Shown here piece by piece: positions 42,811-54,585 of a DNA stretch of 64,000 bases. Source of the DNA: Miscanthus floridulus (Eukaryota > Streptophyta > Magnoliopsida > Poales > Poaceae); NCBI RefSeq assembly GCF_019320115.1, contig NC_089584.1, positions 107,215,799 through 107,279,798 on the forward strand, read 5' to 3'. How positions within the stretch are numbered: the stretch's first letter is position 1; every line of letters starts with the position of its first letter. The notes under the pieces were generated by a model, which was not told the DNA's origin, made no database searches, and was given only the letters and a program-made list of their open reading frames with translations. The position numbers were made by a program, and so were the translations under genes.

Positions 42811-45800
42811 TTGCTTGTTCAGCGTCCGGTCGCTGCTGCTGACGCCTGTTGTTGCCGAGCCACTGATCGAAGCATCTAGTCACTTTTCTCTAGCGTCCGA
42901 TCACCTCTGTGAGCTTATTTCTTCATGATCTTACATACGACTTGGTTCCTATCTTCGTGCTTGGACTTTGCTTGATATCTTGGGTCTTCTATTATGCTTC
43001 TGAGGTCTTGCTTAAGGTGTTGATCATCAGATCATCATGTCGCCTTCGTCCAAGTCACGTCTTGCACCCTATTGAACTACAAAACAATCACTTGCAAATT
43101 CATTAGTCCAATTTGGTTGTGTTGGTCATCAAACACCAAAATCCAAAGTAAATGGGCCTAGGGTCCATTTTCCTTATAATTTCTCCTTCCTTCCTTTTGC
43201 CAAGCCTATTCGTGTGCCACGGCGATTTCTAGGAGAGTGGAGGGTAGACTGAGGGAGAGGAAAAACTCATAGATTCATTCATAAATCCGAGGTGCGATGT
43301 TGAATTGGAGGCCTTCCAACATGGATGAGAAGGTGCTGGCTGCCTTCACCTAGAAGGGGCTTCTCCCATCAAAGGAAGTGGCATATTGGAGGGCTCCCGC
43401 GCTAGAAGAGGTTGTTCCACAACCCTAGGCCAGCGAGGTTGTCTCCTTCCTTACCATCCATGAGCGTGGGCTTAGGTACCCCATGCACTGGTTCCTGCAC
43501 AGGCTCCTCAATGAGTGAGGCCTAGAGTTGCAGCACCTCAACCCGACTAGGGTGCTGCACATCGCCGACTTCATCACCATCTACGAGGCCTTCCTCGGGA
43601 TGGAGCCGCACGTGGACCTCTTCCGATAGATCTTTAGCGAGCAGGCCCTGTCCAAGGGGAAACTACCCAGAATCACTCCAGTCGGTGGGTTCGCCCTACA
43701 GAAGCAGCCTAAGCTGTCGGTCCCTAACTCAGCATACTCCCCTAGTGACTCCAACCGAGGATGGCACAATGAGTGGTTCTACATCAGGAACTCATCGGAG
43801 GCGCCATTCCTGATGTTCACCGGGGAGAGGCCAGAGAGGAGGGAAAGCTGGTCATGGGATCTCACCCATCAGTAGAACAAGCTAGGGATCATCAAGATAG
43901 AGCTTCAGAGGCTCGTGTGGCATGGCCTCGACGGGTTATGGGTCTTCCATACCTTCTTCCACCGTTGGGTCGTGCTGTTGGCGGAAAGAACACGACCGAT
44001 GTGGGAATACTTCGGCCCGATGGATCTCGATCGTGCGTCATTGGAGGAGTTGTCAAGGGATGAAATCTGGAGTCATCTCAATTGGGTGCTATAGTTGGGG
44101 GATGATGAGTCCCTTGAAGGGACACTCGGACCTCTCTATGCCGTGAAGCTGTCTAATCTGGTATACTCCTTTTTTGTGATGTTTTTCCTTTCTGTTCTAA
44201 TCTTTAGATTGATTTTAAGCCACCTATTTCACAGGGGCTCATGGGGTATAAATCCTGGCCGCATCTTCTGAGAGGGGCAGAAGGCATGGCTTCGCAAGTC
44301 ACCTAGAGGGAGGCTACGCTTGCCAAGAAGAAGAAGAAAAAAAAGAGAAGGTCCAGAGGATATTTGATAAGGAGAAGGAGATCAACCAGTGGGTCCATGG
44401 TGGCGAGAGCCAAAGCAACATGGAGGCAGAGCTCGAGTCGGAGGAGCCCACAGAGATGTGTGATGACATGAGTTCCTTAGAGGACAAGGGAGATAGGGGC
44501 ACTGTTGTGACCTTGGTGGAGCACTGTGAGCTTGCGGTTGTGCCTGTCGGTGGTGGGCATGGTACGGAGATGCGTGGTGACGCTCCTAAGTCAAGGAAAC
44601 CCACCACGGGTGAGGATGCCGCCCACGAATGGGAGGCAAAGGTGGCGCGGTCGCTGTGCCCTTTAGAGGCGTTGTCGGTTTTTGCGTCCCCCTACTCCTA
44701 GTGTGGTGGAGCATGTTGGTCAGTCAGGGGGGACATGATCGTTCCCCTACTTCTTCAGGGTTGATGCATGTGTGTGACCCCCCTATAGGGAGATGCCCCA
44801 CCAGTTGCTTCGGTGGTTTTGCCATAAGCTGGTGCCCACGGCCATTCGTGGGCCGAATGGGGACCGGCCAGGTCACCCTTCCCTCGGTTGATTCAAGGGG
44901 GCTTGGGTCATGACCCCAAGTGATCCTTGTCTAGTTGGCTCGTCGTTAATTAGTTGGGGCTTCAAGGTTCTGCCGCTTTTGTCTGGGTATGTATTCATGC
45001 TTTTCTTTGTTCTCATAGTTGAGTTTTTGAGCGTGACTAACCTACGCTTGTGCAGTAGTGGCCAGGAGCCATTAGGACTTGGGATCTCCCCACCTCCTAT
45101 GTGAGAAGAGTGGAGACCCAGCCTATGGTGGGTTGCGATGAGCGAAGAGGGAAGTAGGCGGGTGGCGGCGCGACCTTCCTTAATGGGGGTTGCATCTTCT
45201 CAACCGGTCGTGAGCACAGCGGCGGTCATGATGGTAGAGATCTCCATGGTGACGGCAGAGGCTAGGTCAAAGGTGACTCTGATGGTCCCTCCCCTGCTAG
45301 TTGCGGAGGAGGAGAGGAGGGAAGCTAGGCTCCCTGTCTCGCCCGGTGGAGGAGCGCACGGTTCGCTCGCCTAGTTAGAGCAGGAGGGGACTGGAGGAGC
45401 TAGGGCCAGGACAAAGGTAGAGCAGTCATTGGCGAGCCATGGAGTCCTAGTGGTGGACATCCCCTTCGATGGAGAGTAAGACACTGGGGTAGAGCCACTA
45501 GCCATCCTGCTATCCTGGGGGTTGGTGATGATCCAGTCGTCTCTTGATACTACGATGGCTGGATCTTCCGATGAGTCAGGGGTGACCCACGAGCTAGTGC
45601 GGCCTTACCCCAGTGAGCTGGGAAAGGCTTGGTTCATCCTTCATGATAAGGAGGAGGTGAGGCTTTGGCACCTGCTCAGGGAGAGTGGACTATCGATGGA
45701 GTCTGATCTCGCCCTTGCCAAGGTGAAGCTAAAGGAGGCCTTGGCGAGGGTTGAGCTCATCCATGAGGCCATGATTGTCGACCAGCCACGCATTGTAGAG

Positions 45801-47058
45801 GTAAGTTTTCTACATTCCTAGTGTTGTCTTTGATTGCTAGGCATTTAAATAGTTGTCTCAGCATGCCTACTTCTTATCTCGTAGGACCTAGAGATGATGT
45901 TGATCTGCAAGTCCCGGCTTCTTCAAGAGGAGCATAGTCGGATGGAGCAAGAAGTGGTGGCATTGCGGTGGGTCAACGAGCTTAGGCACAAGCTAGAGTC
46001 TGCCCGCTATGAGTCCCAAGACTAGGCGGCTGAGGCGACGAGAGCATTGGTGGCGGAGCTACATGTAGTCGAGCGGGCGACTGCCGCCGAGCAGAAACTC
46101 GACGCAGTGAAGGCCCACTTGGTGGAGACCGAGGCAGTGCTCAGGAAGTCCCTAGAGGCTCTGGAAGTGGAGCGAAAGGCCCAATAGGATGCCAAGCGGG
46201 AGGTTGTCGTGCTCTAGGGGCAGATGCTCGAGACAGAGGAGTCGAATAGTTGGCTTCTTGAGAGGGTGACCTAACAAGAGGAAGGGCTTTCCATTCTCAA
46301 AAGCACCTGCCTCGGTACGTACCTATTCTGCCCATGGTTGATGCCTTGAATTTTTCTTTTCCTTGCTCCTAAATTTGTTGTCCATTTCTAGAACTGGGTG
46401 GGAAGATCAGCTCCCTAGAGCAAGAGCTAGAGACAGTCAAAGCGGTGGTCGATCAGAGCATAGAGGCGTTATCCCAGTCCCTTGAGGAGCGACGCGCTCT
46501 CAATAGAGAGCTCGACCAGCTTCACAACATTGTGCAGGTGGTGGTCTTCGAGGTGTTTGGGTCAGGACCGAGCACCAGTACGCCCGCTATCCAACTGGCG
46601 GATGTCCTGAATGAAGTTTGGGTGCTCATCTCCGACGGTATGTTCTACAGGACGTTGGGGTGCTAACCTCGGTGGCGACCCACTACCCTGATATGGACTT
46701 TGCAGCCATCTACATAGGATATGCCGATGGGTGGAGCATAGACAAGATCCATGCGCTAGGGGAAAGTTTGGTGCCGCATGCATAAGTGGTCGCTGAGTAG
46801 GTCTCCGCTCAGTGGGTGATGGAGGCTCGCCGTTCGACCGTGGCCATAGATGTGTGCCTTGAAGACATCGTCCAGCTTGCGGAAGTAGCGGAGGCAGGGT
46901 CAGAGGCGAGCATTGTCCCACCCCCAATCGAGCCAAATGTCGTCCTGACCACAGCCGAGTCGAGCGCCATCGCCCCGACCTCAACCGCACCCTCAACCGA
47001 CACCGCCGGGGGCCACAATAGAGTTAGAGTAGAAATAGTCAGTTTATGTAAAAGATGA
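42248..47058 (+). pseudogene. Multi-exon antisense gene of outer Tat element ('gypsy-type transposon' domain, coiled coil)
   Basis: Exon 1 starts MLNWRPSNMDEKVLAAF and carries the same domain as the inner gene (EVVSFLTIHERGLRYPMHWF, LHIADFITIYEAFLGMEPHV, GWHNEWFYIRNSSEAPF). It is duplicated (second ATG 43297) and goes on after 43860 (LQRLVWHGLDGLWVFHTFFH, RPMWEYFGPMDLDRASLEEL) to a donor near 44160. Later exons include a Lys-run followed by the acidic segment MEAELESEEPTEMCDDMSSL (44420). Helical coiled-coil blocks follow at 45522-45800 (donor GTAAGT), 45884-46310 and 46390-46670. An Ala/Glu-rich end stops at 47056-47058. Exon limits after exon 1 are approximate. Seven non-redundant in-frame stops were seen in exons 1-2, six of them TAG. 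Role unknown. Confidence 0.65.
42811..43859 (+). repeat. 1049-bp tandem duplication, unit 2
   Basis: Second copy, head to tail. Only a base or so of microhomology is seen at the junction. Its left part is a piece of the solo LTR now detached from the main LTR copy. Confidence 0.95.
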
Positions 47059-47499
47059 ATTCATGGGGGAGCCCCTGTGTGAATAGTTTTATATTCATGG
47101 ATATTTTAAGTTCATTTTGTGATGAAATCACTTATGAGTGGAAGCTTGTCCTATTCACCCTTGTTTTTATCCATGCGTAGCTTTGCTTTTTGTCCTTTCT
47201 TTTTTTTGCACTTGCCCATTGACCCATAGGCTACAACCTTAAGATCTCGAGCATGGTCCGTGAGGCTTAGCTACTCGCAACTGTAGGTCATGCTGGGGTG
47301 TGATCGGTCGAGAGGTTAAAGTGCAAGTTATGTAGGATAATCAAAGGAACGGGATGCCCTTTTGTTTGGGCGAAAAGTGTTACTACATGATAGTTAAAAA
47401 TGATAGTAAAAAGGGGGTGGTATCACACCCCCGTAGAGCCCCCGAGCAACCTAGGCCGAGAGTGCTCGGGCTGGGTTGCTATAGGAGCAAGCATTGAAT

Positions 47500-48660
47500 G
47501 AAAATAAACAGTAAGACCAAGCTTTAGGGAAAGAAACAACGTAACCATTTGATGTTCCATGTATTGGTGAGAACATTGTCATTGTTGTCCTTCAGCCAGT
47601 AGGCACCTGGATGGATCACCTTGGCCACCGCGTATGGTCCTTCCCATGGTAGAGAGAGCTTATGTTTGTCCTTGGTTGATTGGGTCCTCTAGAGTATGAG
47701 ATCACCGACCTCGAGGATCCTCCCCCTGATTTTTCTTTCGTGGTACCTATGGAGAGTTTGCTAGTAATGAGTAGAGTGGATGACGGTCATCTCACGAGCC
47801 TCCTCAAATAGGTTGACCACATCCTACTGAGCCTCCATGACTCGGTCTCGATCAAAGGCCTTTACTTTTGGGGCACCATGATCGAGGTCGGATGGTAACA
47901 CTGCTTCAGCTCCGTATCCTAGGAAGAAAGGGGTTAACCCCATGGACCAGTTTGGGGTCATTCTTAGACTCTAGAGGATCAATGGGACCTTTGCAACCCA
48001 TCGCCCATCATACTTTTTGAGCTAGTCGAAGATGCGAGGCTTGAGTCCTTGGAGGACCATGCCATTGGCCCACTCGACCTGATCGTTAGTTCGTGGGTGT
48101 CCGACTGAGGCCCAATCAATCCTGATGCCGTATCCATCATAGAAGTCCAGGAACTTTTTCTCAGTGAAGTTTGTTCTATGGTCGGCGATGATACAGTTAT
48201 GGACACCAAACTGATAGATGATGTCGAGGAAGAACTTGACCGCCTCTTCTGAGCGGATATTGGTGATGGCCTTTGCCTCTATCCACTTGGTGAACTTGTC
48301 CACCACCACAAGTAGGTGAGCGAAGCCACCCGAGGCCTTTTTGTGGGGCCTGACCATGTCGAGGCCCTAGACCACGAATGGCCAGGTGATGGGGATGGTA
48401 TGAAGCTCCTGCGTCGGCAAGTGAGTTTGTCGAGCATAGAACTAGCATCCTTCACACCTATGAACCACCTCCTCTGCATGTCGCAGCACAGTGGGCCGAT
48501 AAAAACCTTGGTGCAAGGCTTTCCTAACCAGCGACCTTGGGGCCACGTGATGTCCATAGATTCCAACATGGATTTTGAGGAGAAGCTGTTTCCCCAGTCG
48601 GTCAGGATGCACTTCATGAGCACTCTCGACAGACTTCGCTTATAAAGTTCATTACTAATG
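47500..48660 (-). pseudogene. Outer Tat element integrase
   Basis: The core is in the frame 48357-48022: MVRPHKKASGGFAHLLVVVD, KFTKWIEAKAITNIRSEEAV, GVHNCIIADHRTNFT and HPRTNDQVEWANGMVLQGLK. These are the D, D and E regions of a retroviral-type DDE integrase. The H2C2 finger lies upstream in broken frames (about 48600-48420). The C-terminal part follows towards 47530 (FFLGYGAEAVLPSDLDHGAP, LSLPWEGPYAVAKVIHPGAY, NTWNIKWLRCFF) with stops. There is no chromodomain. Confidence 0.85.
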
Positions 48661-48755
48661 GCGACAAATGTCTTGGCGCGTCGAGCGATTCATCATGCTT
48701 TAGTCCTTTCTGGTGGGAGAACCTCCTCAAGAAGGTAGGTGAGCAGTGGTGCTCT

Positions 48756-50640
48756 CTAGTCGGTCGGATGGAGTGCCATCATGGTGATGTCAATGGGCGA
48801 CATTGCCATGGAGGTGCTAAGGTTGGAGCCCCCGAGCGCTCGGTTAGGGTAGGGGCACGTTGGGGGGTCAAAGACCCCAAGTGCCAGATTGGTGTTGGAA
48901 GCGTGTCTGGGTCGGATCCTCTCAGATGCTGGCAGGCGGCTCATGGAGGTCATTTACAAAGACCCCATCAGAGGGCGGTTCCTGTTTGGCCACCAATTTT
49001 GCGAGGAAGTCAGCGGCGTCGTTGTCCTTTTGAGGGACATGATGCAGTTTGAACCCTCAGAACTTGTCCTCAATCTTGCGCACCTCCTGGCAGTGTGCTA
49101 CCATGAGAGGGCTCTTGTAGAAGGACTCCTTCATGACTTGGTCGATGACCAACTATGAGTCATTGCAGACATACAACTGTGTGGCGCTGAGCTTGACAAC
49201 GATGCATAGTCCATTGATGAGGGCCTCGTACTCCATGGCATTGTTTGAGGCTAAAAAATGGAGATGGATCATGTAGCGAAGCCTGGTCCTATCCGAGGAG
49301 ATCAGAACTACTCCAACCCCTGAGCTGGGTGCCATGACCGACCCATTGAAGTATATCATCCAATACTTGTGGGTGACGTCTAGGGTCAGGAGCTGGACTT
49401 TCGTCCATTCGGCGATGAAGTCGGCAAGAGCCTGAGACTTAATAGCGATGCAGGGGACATACCTAATGTCGTGGCCCATGAGCTCGAGAGCCCACTAGGA
49501 GATCCGACCAATGGCATTGTGGTTACGAATGACCTCCCTAAGTGGGTACGAGGTGACGACCATGACCTCATGGTCAGTGAAGTAGTATACGAGCTTTCGG
49601 GTCACCATCAACACGGCGTACAGAAGCATCTGAACATGGGGGTAGCAAATTTTGGCATCGATGAGTACTTCGATGAGGAAGTACACTAGTCATTGGACCT
49701 TTAGGGGGTGTCTTGACTCCTCCCTCTCGACGATGAGGATGGCGCTCACAACATGGTTGCTTGCCACGATGTAGAGGAGGAGGGATTCTCCCCGTTCGGG
49801 AGCGACGAGGATTGGAGCCAATGTTAGTGATTTTTTTTAGGCTTTCCAAAGCCTACTGTGCCTCCTTTATCTAGACAAATGTGTCTGTCTTCTTAAGAAG
49901 TTTGTAGAGAGGCATCCTCTATTCATCTAGTCGAGAGATGAACCAGCTTAGGGTAGCCAAACAGCCGGTGAGCCTCTGTACGGCCTTAACGTTGCGTATA
50001 GGGCCCATGTTGGAGATGGACGTGATTTTTTTGGGGTTGGCTTCGATGCTGTGCTCAGACACGATGTATCCAAGTAGCTTCCCCTTTGGAACCCCAAAAA
50101 CACAATTTTTGGGATTCAATTTGACGTTGAACCTTCGGATGTTCATGAATGTGGTGGCCAAGTTTGCGATCAGGTCGCTAGCTTGAGCCATTTTCACCAC
50201 TATGTCATCTACATAGATGGTGATTGTTGGTTTTAACCGCTCGACTTGGTTAGGTTGGTCAAGCGGGTCGATTTGGTCAATGAAGCATCGCTGCATGCAC
50301 CGTTGATAGGTGGTGCCAGTGTTCTTTAGACCAAAAGGCATGATTACATAATAGTACAAACCATATGGGGTAATGAATGAAATCATTACCTGGTTAGACT
50401 CTTTCATCATGATCTGGTGATACCTTGAGTAGGCACCCAAGAAGGAGAGGATTTCACACCCTGAGGTGGAGTCAACTATCTGATCTATGCATGGTAAAGA
50501 AAAGTGGTCCTCTGGGCACGCCTTGTTGAGACCAGTATAGTCAACACACATTCTCCATTTCCTATTCTTCTTTTTCACAAGAACTTAGCTAGCCAGTCGA
50601 AGTGGTATACCTCTTTGACGAATCCGGCTGCCAGAAGTTT
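48756..50640 (-). pseudogene. Outer Tat element RT and RNase H domains
   Basis: RT, 50578-49919: RKWRMCVDYTGLNKACPEDH, EILSFLGAYSRYHQIMMKES, YVIMPFGLKNTGTTYQRCMQ and active site TIYVDDIVVKM, then LNPKNCVFGVPKGKLLGYIV. The connection and first RNase H (49900-49495) are broken but show LLYAVLMVTRKLVYYFTDHE and VVTSYPLREVIRNHNAIGRI. The second RNase H (49479-48760) has YWMIYFNGSVMAPSSGVGVV and NNAMEYEALINGLCIVVKL, then HHVPQKDNDAADFLAKL-like sequence. The duplicated RNase H supports Tat lineage. Several stops are present. Confidence 0.88.
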
Positions 50641-51870
50641 GGTGATCTCCTCGCCTATGGCCCTATGCCTCTCATCATCAAAGAGACATAGGCATTGCTT
50701 GGTAGGCTTTGAGCTTAGGATGATGCATAGTGCATGCTCGATGACCTCCCTCGGTATGCCTGGCATGTCAGAAGGCTTCCACATGAAGACATCACGATTT
50801 GCGCATAGTAAGTTGGCGAGCTTGCTTTCCTATTTGGCCAGGAGCTTGATCCCGATGCGCACCATCTTGGTTGGGTTGCTAGGGTCGATCTCCGCTGCCT
50901 TGGTTTCCTCAGTCAGATGGAAGGTGTTTGAGGAGGTCTGCCCATTGCGGTCAGGGACTGCTGGAGTCGCTAAATTCCCGAGCTCTAGGAGCTTGGTGGA
51001 GTTGATGACGTTAGTGGCGAGCTCGTAATGCTTGCGGTCGCACGTGTAGGCATGCAAGAAGGTGCTACCTATGGTGATGATGATATTCAGCCCTAGCATC
51101 TTTAGCTTGAGGTAGGTGTAGTTGAGGATCGCCATGAACTTGGCGTAGCATGGGCACCCCAAGATGGCATGGTAGGACTCTAGAAAGTCTACTACCTCGA
51201 AGGTTAGGACCTCCGAGCAAAAGTTGGTGCGGTCGCCAAACATCATGGGTTGGTTGATCTGCCCGAGTAGGTATGCCTACATCCCTGAGATCACGTCATG
51301 GAAGGGAGAGCTCACTAGGCAGAGCTCCGACCAGGAGATGCACATGGCATCGAGGGGGTCGACGTAGAGAATGTTGAGGTCACTGCCTCTGTCCATCAGC
51401 ACCTTGGTGAGGCGCTTCTTATGGATGATGGGGTCAACGACGAGTGGGTAGCGACCCAGTTGGGCAACATGGGAAGGATGGCCTCTCTAATCAAAAGTGA
51501 TTGGGGAGTCCGACCAGCTAAAGAAAGAGGGGATGGACGACTCGGCGGTGCACGCCTCTCGGTAGCGTACCTTATGCTAGCGTTTGGGGTGGATGGTGTT
51601 AGATCCCCCAAAGATCTTGAGGCATTCCTTAGGGTTGAGGAAGCTGTCTCCATCCTTACCCACCATGCCTCCCTTCTTGGCCGCCTCCTCGTTGCCTTTC
51701 CCTTCCTTTGGCTTGGTGGCTTGCCGCAGGAAGCGCTTGAGGAGCTCACGGTCCTTGTAGAGGTGTTTGACGAGATAGGTGCGGTTAGTGCATGGACTCT
51801 CCATGAGCTTGTCGAAGTGGTCGGGCTAGCCCTGCCAAGGCTACTTGCCCACATGGTTGGCCATGGTGAC
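50641..51870 (-). pseudogene. Outer Tat element protease and Gag end
   Basis: The segment 51246-50830 reads LTFEVVDFLESYHAILGCPC then KFMAILNYTYLKLKMLG, the conserved distal protease region. The active-site part near 51380-51430 is in another frame (RCTRWTEAVTST shadow; the correct frame gives a VLMDRGSDLN-like site). Before it, 51804-51577 carries the end of Gag (VKHLYKDRELLKRFLRQATK, then Lys/Glu-rich). Frames are broken several times. Confidence 0.65.
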
Positions 51871-51875
51871 CAAAG

Positions 51876-52625
51876 CTAGGTTGGCCGGTCAACATCGATC
51901 CTTCTTGTTCTTCTTGCCCTTTTGTGTGGAGGGGCCCTCACCTTGGTCCTCGCGCTTGGCCTTCCCTTGTCTCGACTATCGCTAAAGACCACCCCGACCG
52001 CATCCTCATTGAAGGCATGGTTCATGGTGATGTTGAGCAAGTCACGGGTGGTATGGGGCTTCACATAGCCGAGCTTGTGGATCAGGGACTTGTAGGTTGT
52101 CCCAGAGAGGAACACGCTGATGACATCCACGTCGACGACATTAGGAAGGGAGTTGCACTGCTTTGAGAACCTATGGATGTAATCCCATAGGGACTTGTTG
52201 AGCAACTGCTGGTAGCTCTTGAGGTCCTAGGAAGTCCTAGGATGGACATATGTCCCCTAGAAATTTTCAACGAAGACCCTCTTGAGATTCGCCTAGTCAT
52301 GGATGCTGTTAGTGGGAACGAATTTGAGCCATGCTCAAACATGCTCCCCCACATAGATGGGGAGGTACGGGATGATGAAGTAGTCACCATCCACTCCCTC
52401 GGCTCGATAGGTGAGCCAGAAGTCTTCGAGCTATATACCAGGGTTTGTCTCCCCAGTGTATCTGGCGATATTGGTGGGCGGTTGGAAGCACGGTGGGAAC
52501 GACATTTTCTAGATGCGGCGACCAAAGGCCCATGGCCCCGAGCCATCTAGGCTAGGGCTCCAGTTGTTTGGTTAGCTGCCATACCAGGGGTGCATGTCCT
52601 CACACTCCTCGATGGTCAGGCTGAG
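51876..52625 (-). pseudogene. Outer Tat element Gag, distal part
   Basis: The frame 52205-51876 reads KSLWDYIHRFSKQCNSLPNV, then DVISVFLSGTTYKSLIHKLG, RDLLNITMNHAFNEDAVGVV and a basic tail. This is the retrotransposon Gag core of this lineage. Upstream, about 52550-52240, further Gag sequence is in a shifted frame. The solo LTR at 52626 separates it from the N-terminal part. Confidence 0.8.
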
Positions 52626-54580
52626 TGAAAGGTCCTAATATGGCTAGAGGGGGTGAATAGCCTATTTAAAAATCTACAAATCAACTAGAGCAATTTGATT
52701 AGTATGACAAATAGCGAAATGCAAACTTGCTCTAGCTCTATAAGGGTTGCAAGCCACCTATCCAACAATTCTAGTTGCAATAATTACTAGGCACACAACT
52801 TGAAATGTTACTACTCACTAAGAGCTCTCAATCTTGCTACTCAAAAGAGCTCCACTAGATGAACTTAAAATAACAAAGCAAGCTCTCAATTCTAATTACA
52901 CTAAAGAGCTTGCCACAACTAGTTTGCAAGAATATAAATAAGTGAATAGGGTGATTATACCGCTATGTAGAGGAGTGAACCAATCACAAGGTGAATATTA
53001 AATCAATCACCGGGAGAATACCAAATGGCAAGAGACAACCAATTTTCTCCCGAGGTTCACGTGCTTACCAACACACTATGTCCCTGTTGTGTCGACCAAC
53101 ACTTGGTGGTTCAACGGCTAAGAGGTGTTGCACAAACCTCGTCCACACAATTTGGACACCGCAAGAACCTATCCACAAGTGAGGTAACTCAATGGCACAA
53201 GCAGTCCACTAGAGTTACCTTTCGGCGCTCTGCCGGGGAATGTACAAATCCCCTCACAATCACCGAAGATGGCCACGAACAATCACTGACTCATGCTAAT
53301 CCTCCTCCGCTGCACCAAGCCGTCTAGGTGGTGGCAACCACCAAGAGCAACAAGTGAATCCCACAGCAAAACACAAACACCAAGTACCTCTAGATGCAAT
53401 CACTCAAGCAATGCACTTGGCTTCTCTCCTAATCTCACAATGATGATGAAACAATGATGGAGATGAGTGGGAGGGCTTTGGCTGAGCTCACAAAGTTGCT
53501 ATGTCAATGCAAAATGGACAAGTGTGTGAGCTTGAGCCAGCTATGGGGCTTAAATAGAAGCCCCCACGAAATAGAGCCATTGTACCCCTTCACTGGGCAC
53601 AACACGGGGTGACCAGACGCTCCGGTCAGTTCGACTGGACGCAGGACCCCAGCGTCCGGTCGTCTGATGCTTGCCACATGTCATCGGCTTCAAACGTCGA
53701 TCGCCCGATCTCAACGGTCAAGTGATGACCAGATGCATCAGTTAGAAAGTGACCAGACGCAGGACCCTAGCGTCCGGTCGTTTCCAGTAAGGTTCCAAAC
53801 GTGAAATTTCACGACCGAACGCGTACGGTCATGCTCGACCAGACTCACTCGGTGTCCAGTCACTCAACGTTTTCTCTATGCACCTCACGTCAGCGTACGT
53901 TAGCATTGACCAGACTTAGACCATGAGCATCCAGTCAGTTTACACGCCAGCGTCTGGTCACAAGACCAAGACCGTGTGCTTACTACTATCACTGACCGGA
54001 CTTTGAACCTAGTGTTCGGTCACTACACCACCAGTGTTCGGTCACTCTGTGAACCCCTGTCTTTTCTGTATAGGGCGCCGGTGGCACCATCGGACTGTCC
54101 ACACTCTACTAGAAGTTTCTAACCCTTGCTCAAATGTGCCAACCACCAAGTGTATCACCTTGTGCACATGTGTTAGCATATTTTCACAAGCATTTTCAAG
54201 GGTGTTAGCACTCCACTAGATCCTAAATGCATATGAATGAGTTAGAGCATCTAGTGACATTTTGATAACCGTATTTCAATACAAGTTTCACCCCTCTTAA
54301 TAGTACGGCTATCTAACCTAAATGTGATCACACTCGCTAAGTGTCTTAATCACCGAAACAAAATGGCTCCTACTATTTATACCTTTGCCTTGAGCCTTTT
54401 ATTTTTCTCTTTCTTCTTTTCAAGTTCAAGCATTTGATCATCACCATGCCATCACCATCGTCATGATCTTCGCCATTGCTTCATCACTTGGAGTAGTGCT
54501 TCCTATTTCATAATCACTTTGATAAACTAGGTTAGCACTTAGAGTTTCATCAATAAACCAAAACTAAACTAGAGCTTTCA
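52626..54580 (-). mobile_element. Solo LTR, same family as 16827-20063
   Basis: It begins TGAAAGGTCCTAATATGGC and ends AGAGCTTTCA, flanked by CTGAG (52621-52625) and CTGGG (54581-54585), a TSD with one mismatch. At 1955 bp it has the normal unduplicated structure and so shows what the 16827-20063 copy looked like before its palindrome formed. Its CCGGACGC motifs (53610-54045) have largely decayed to CA/TG. Confidence 0.85.
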
Positions 54581-54585
54581 CTGGG

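Noticed and set aside
41860..43106. Two identical 65-codon frames as a small gene family
   Set aside because: They lie in solo-LTR sequence copied by the 1049-bp tandem duplication.
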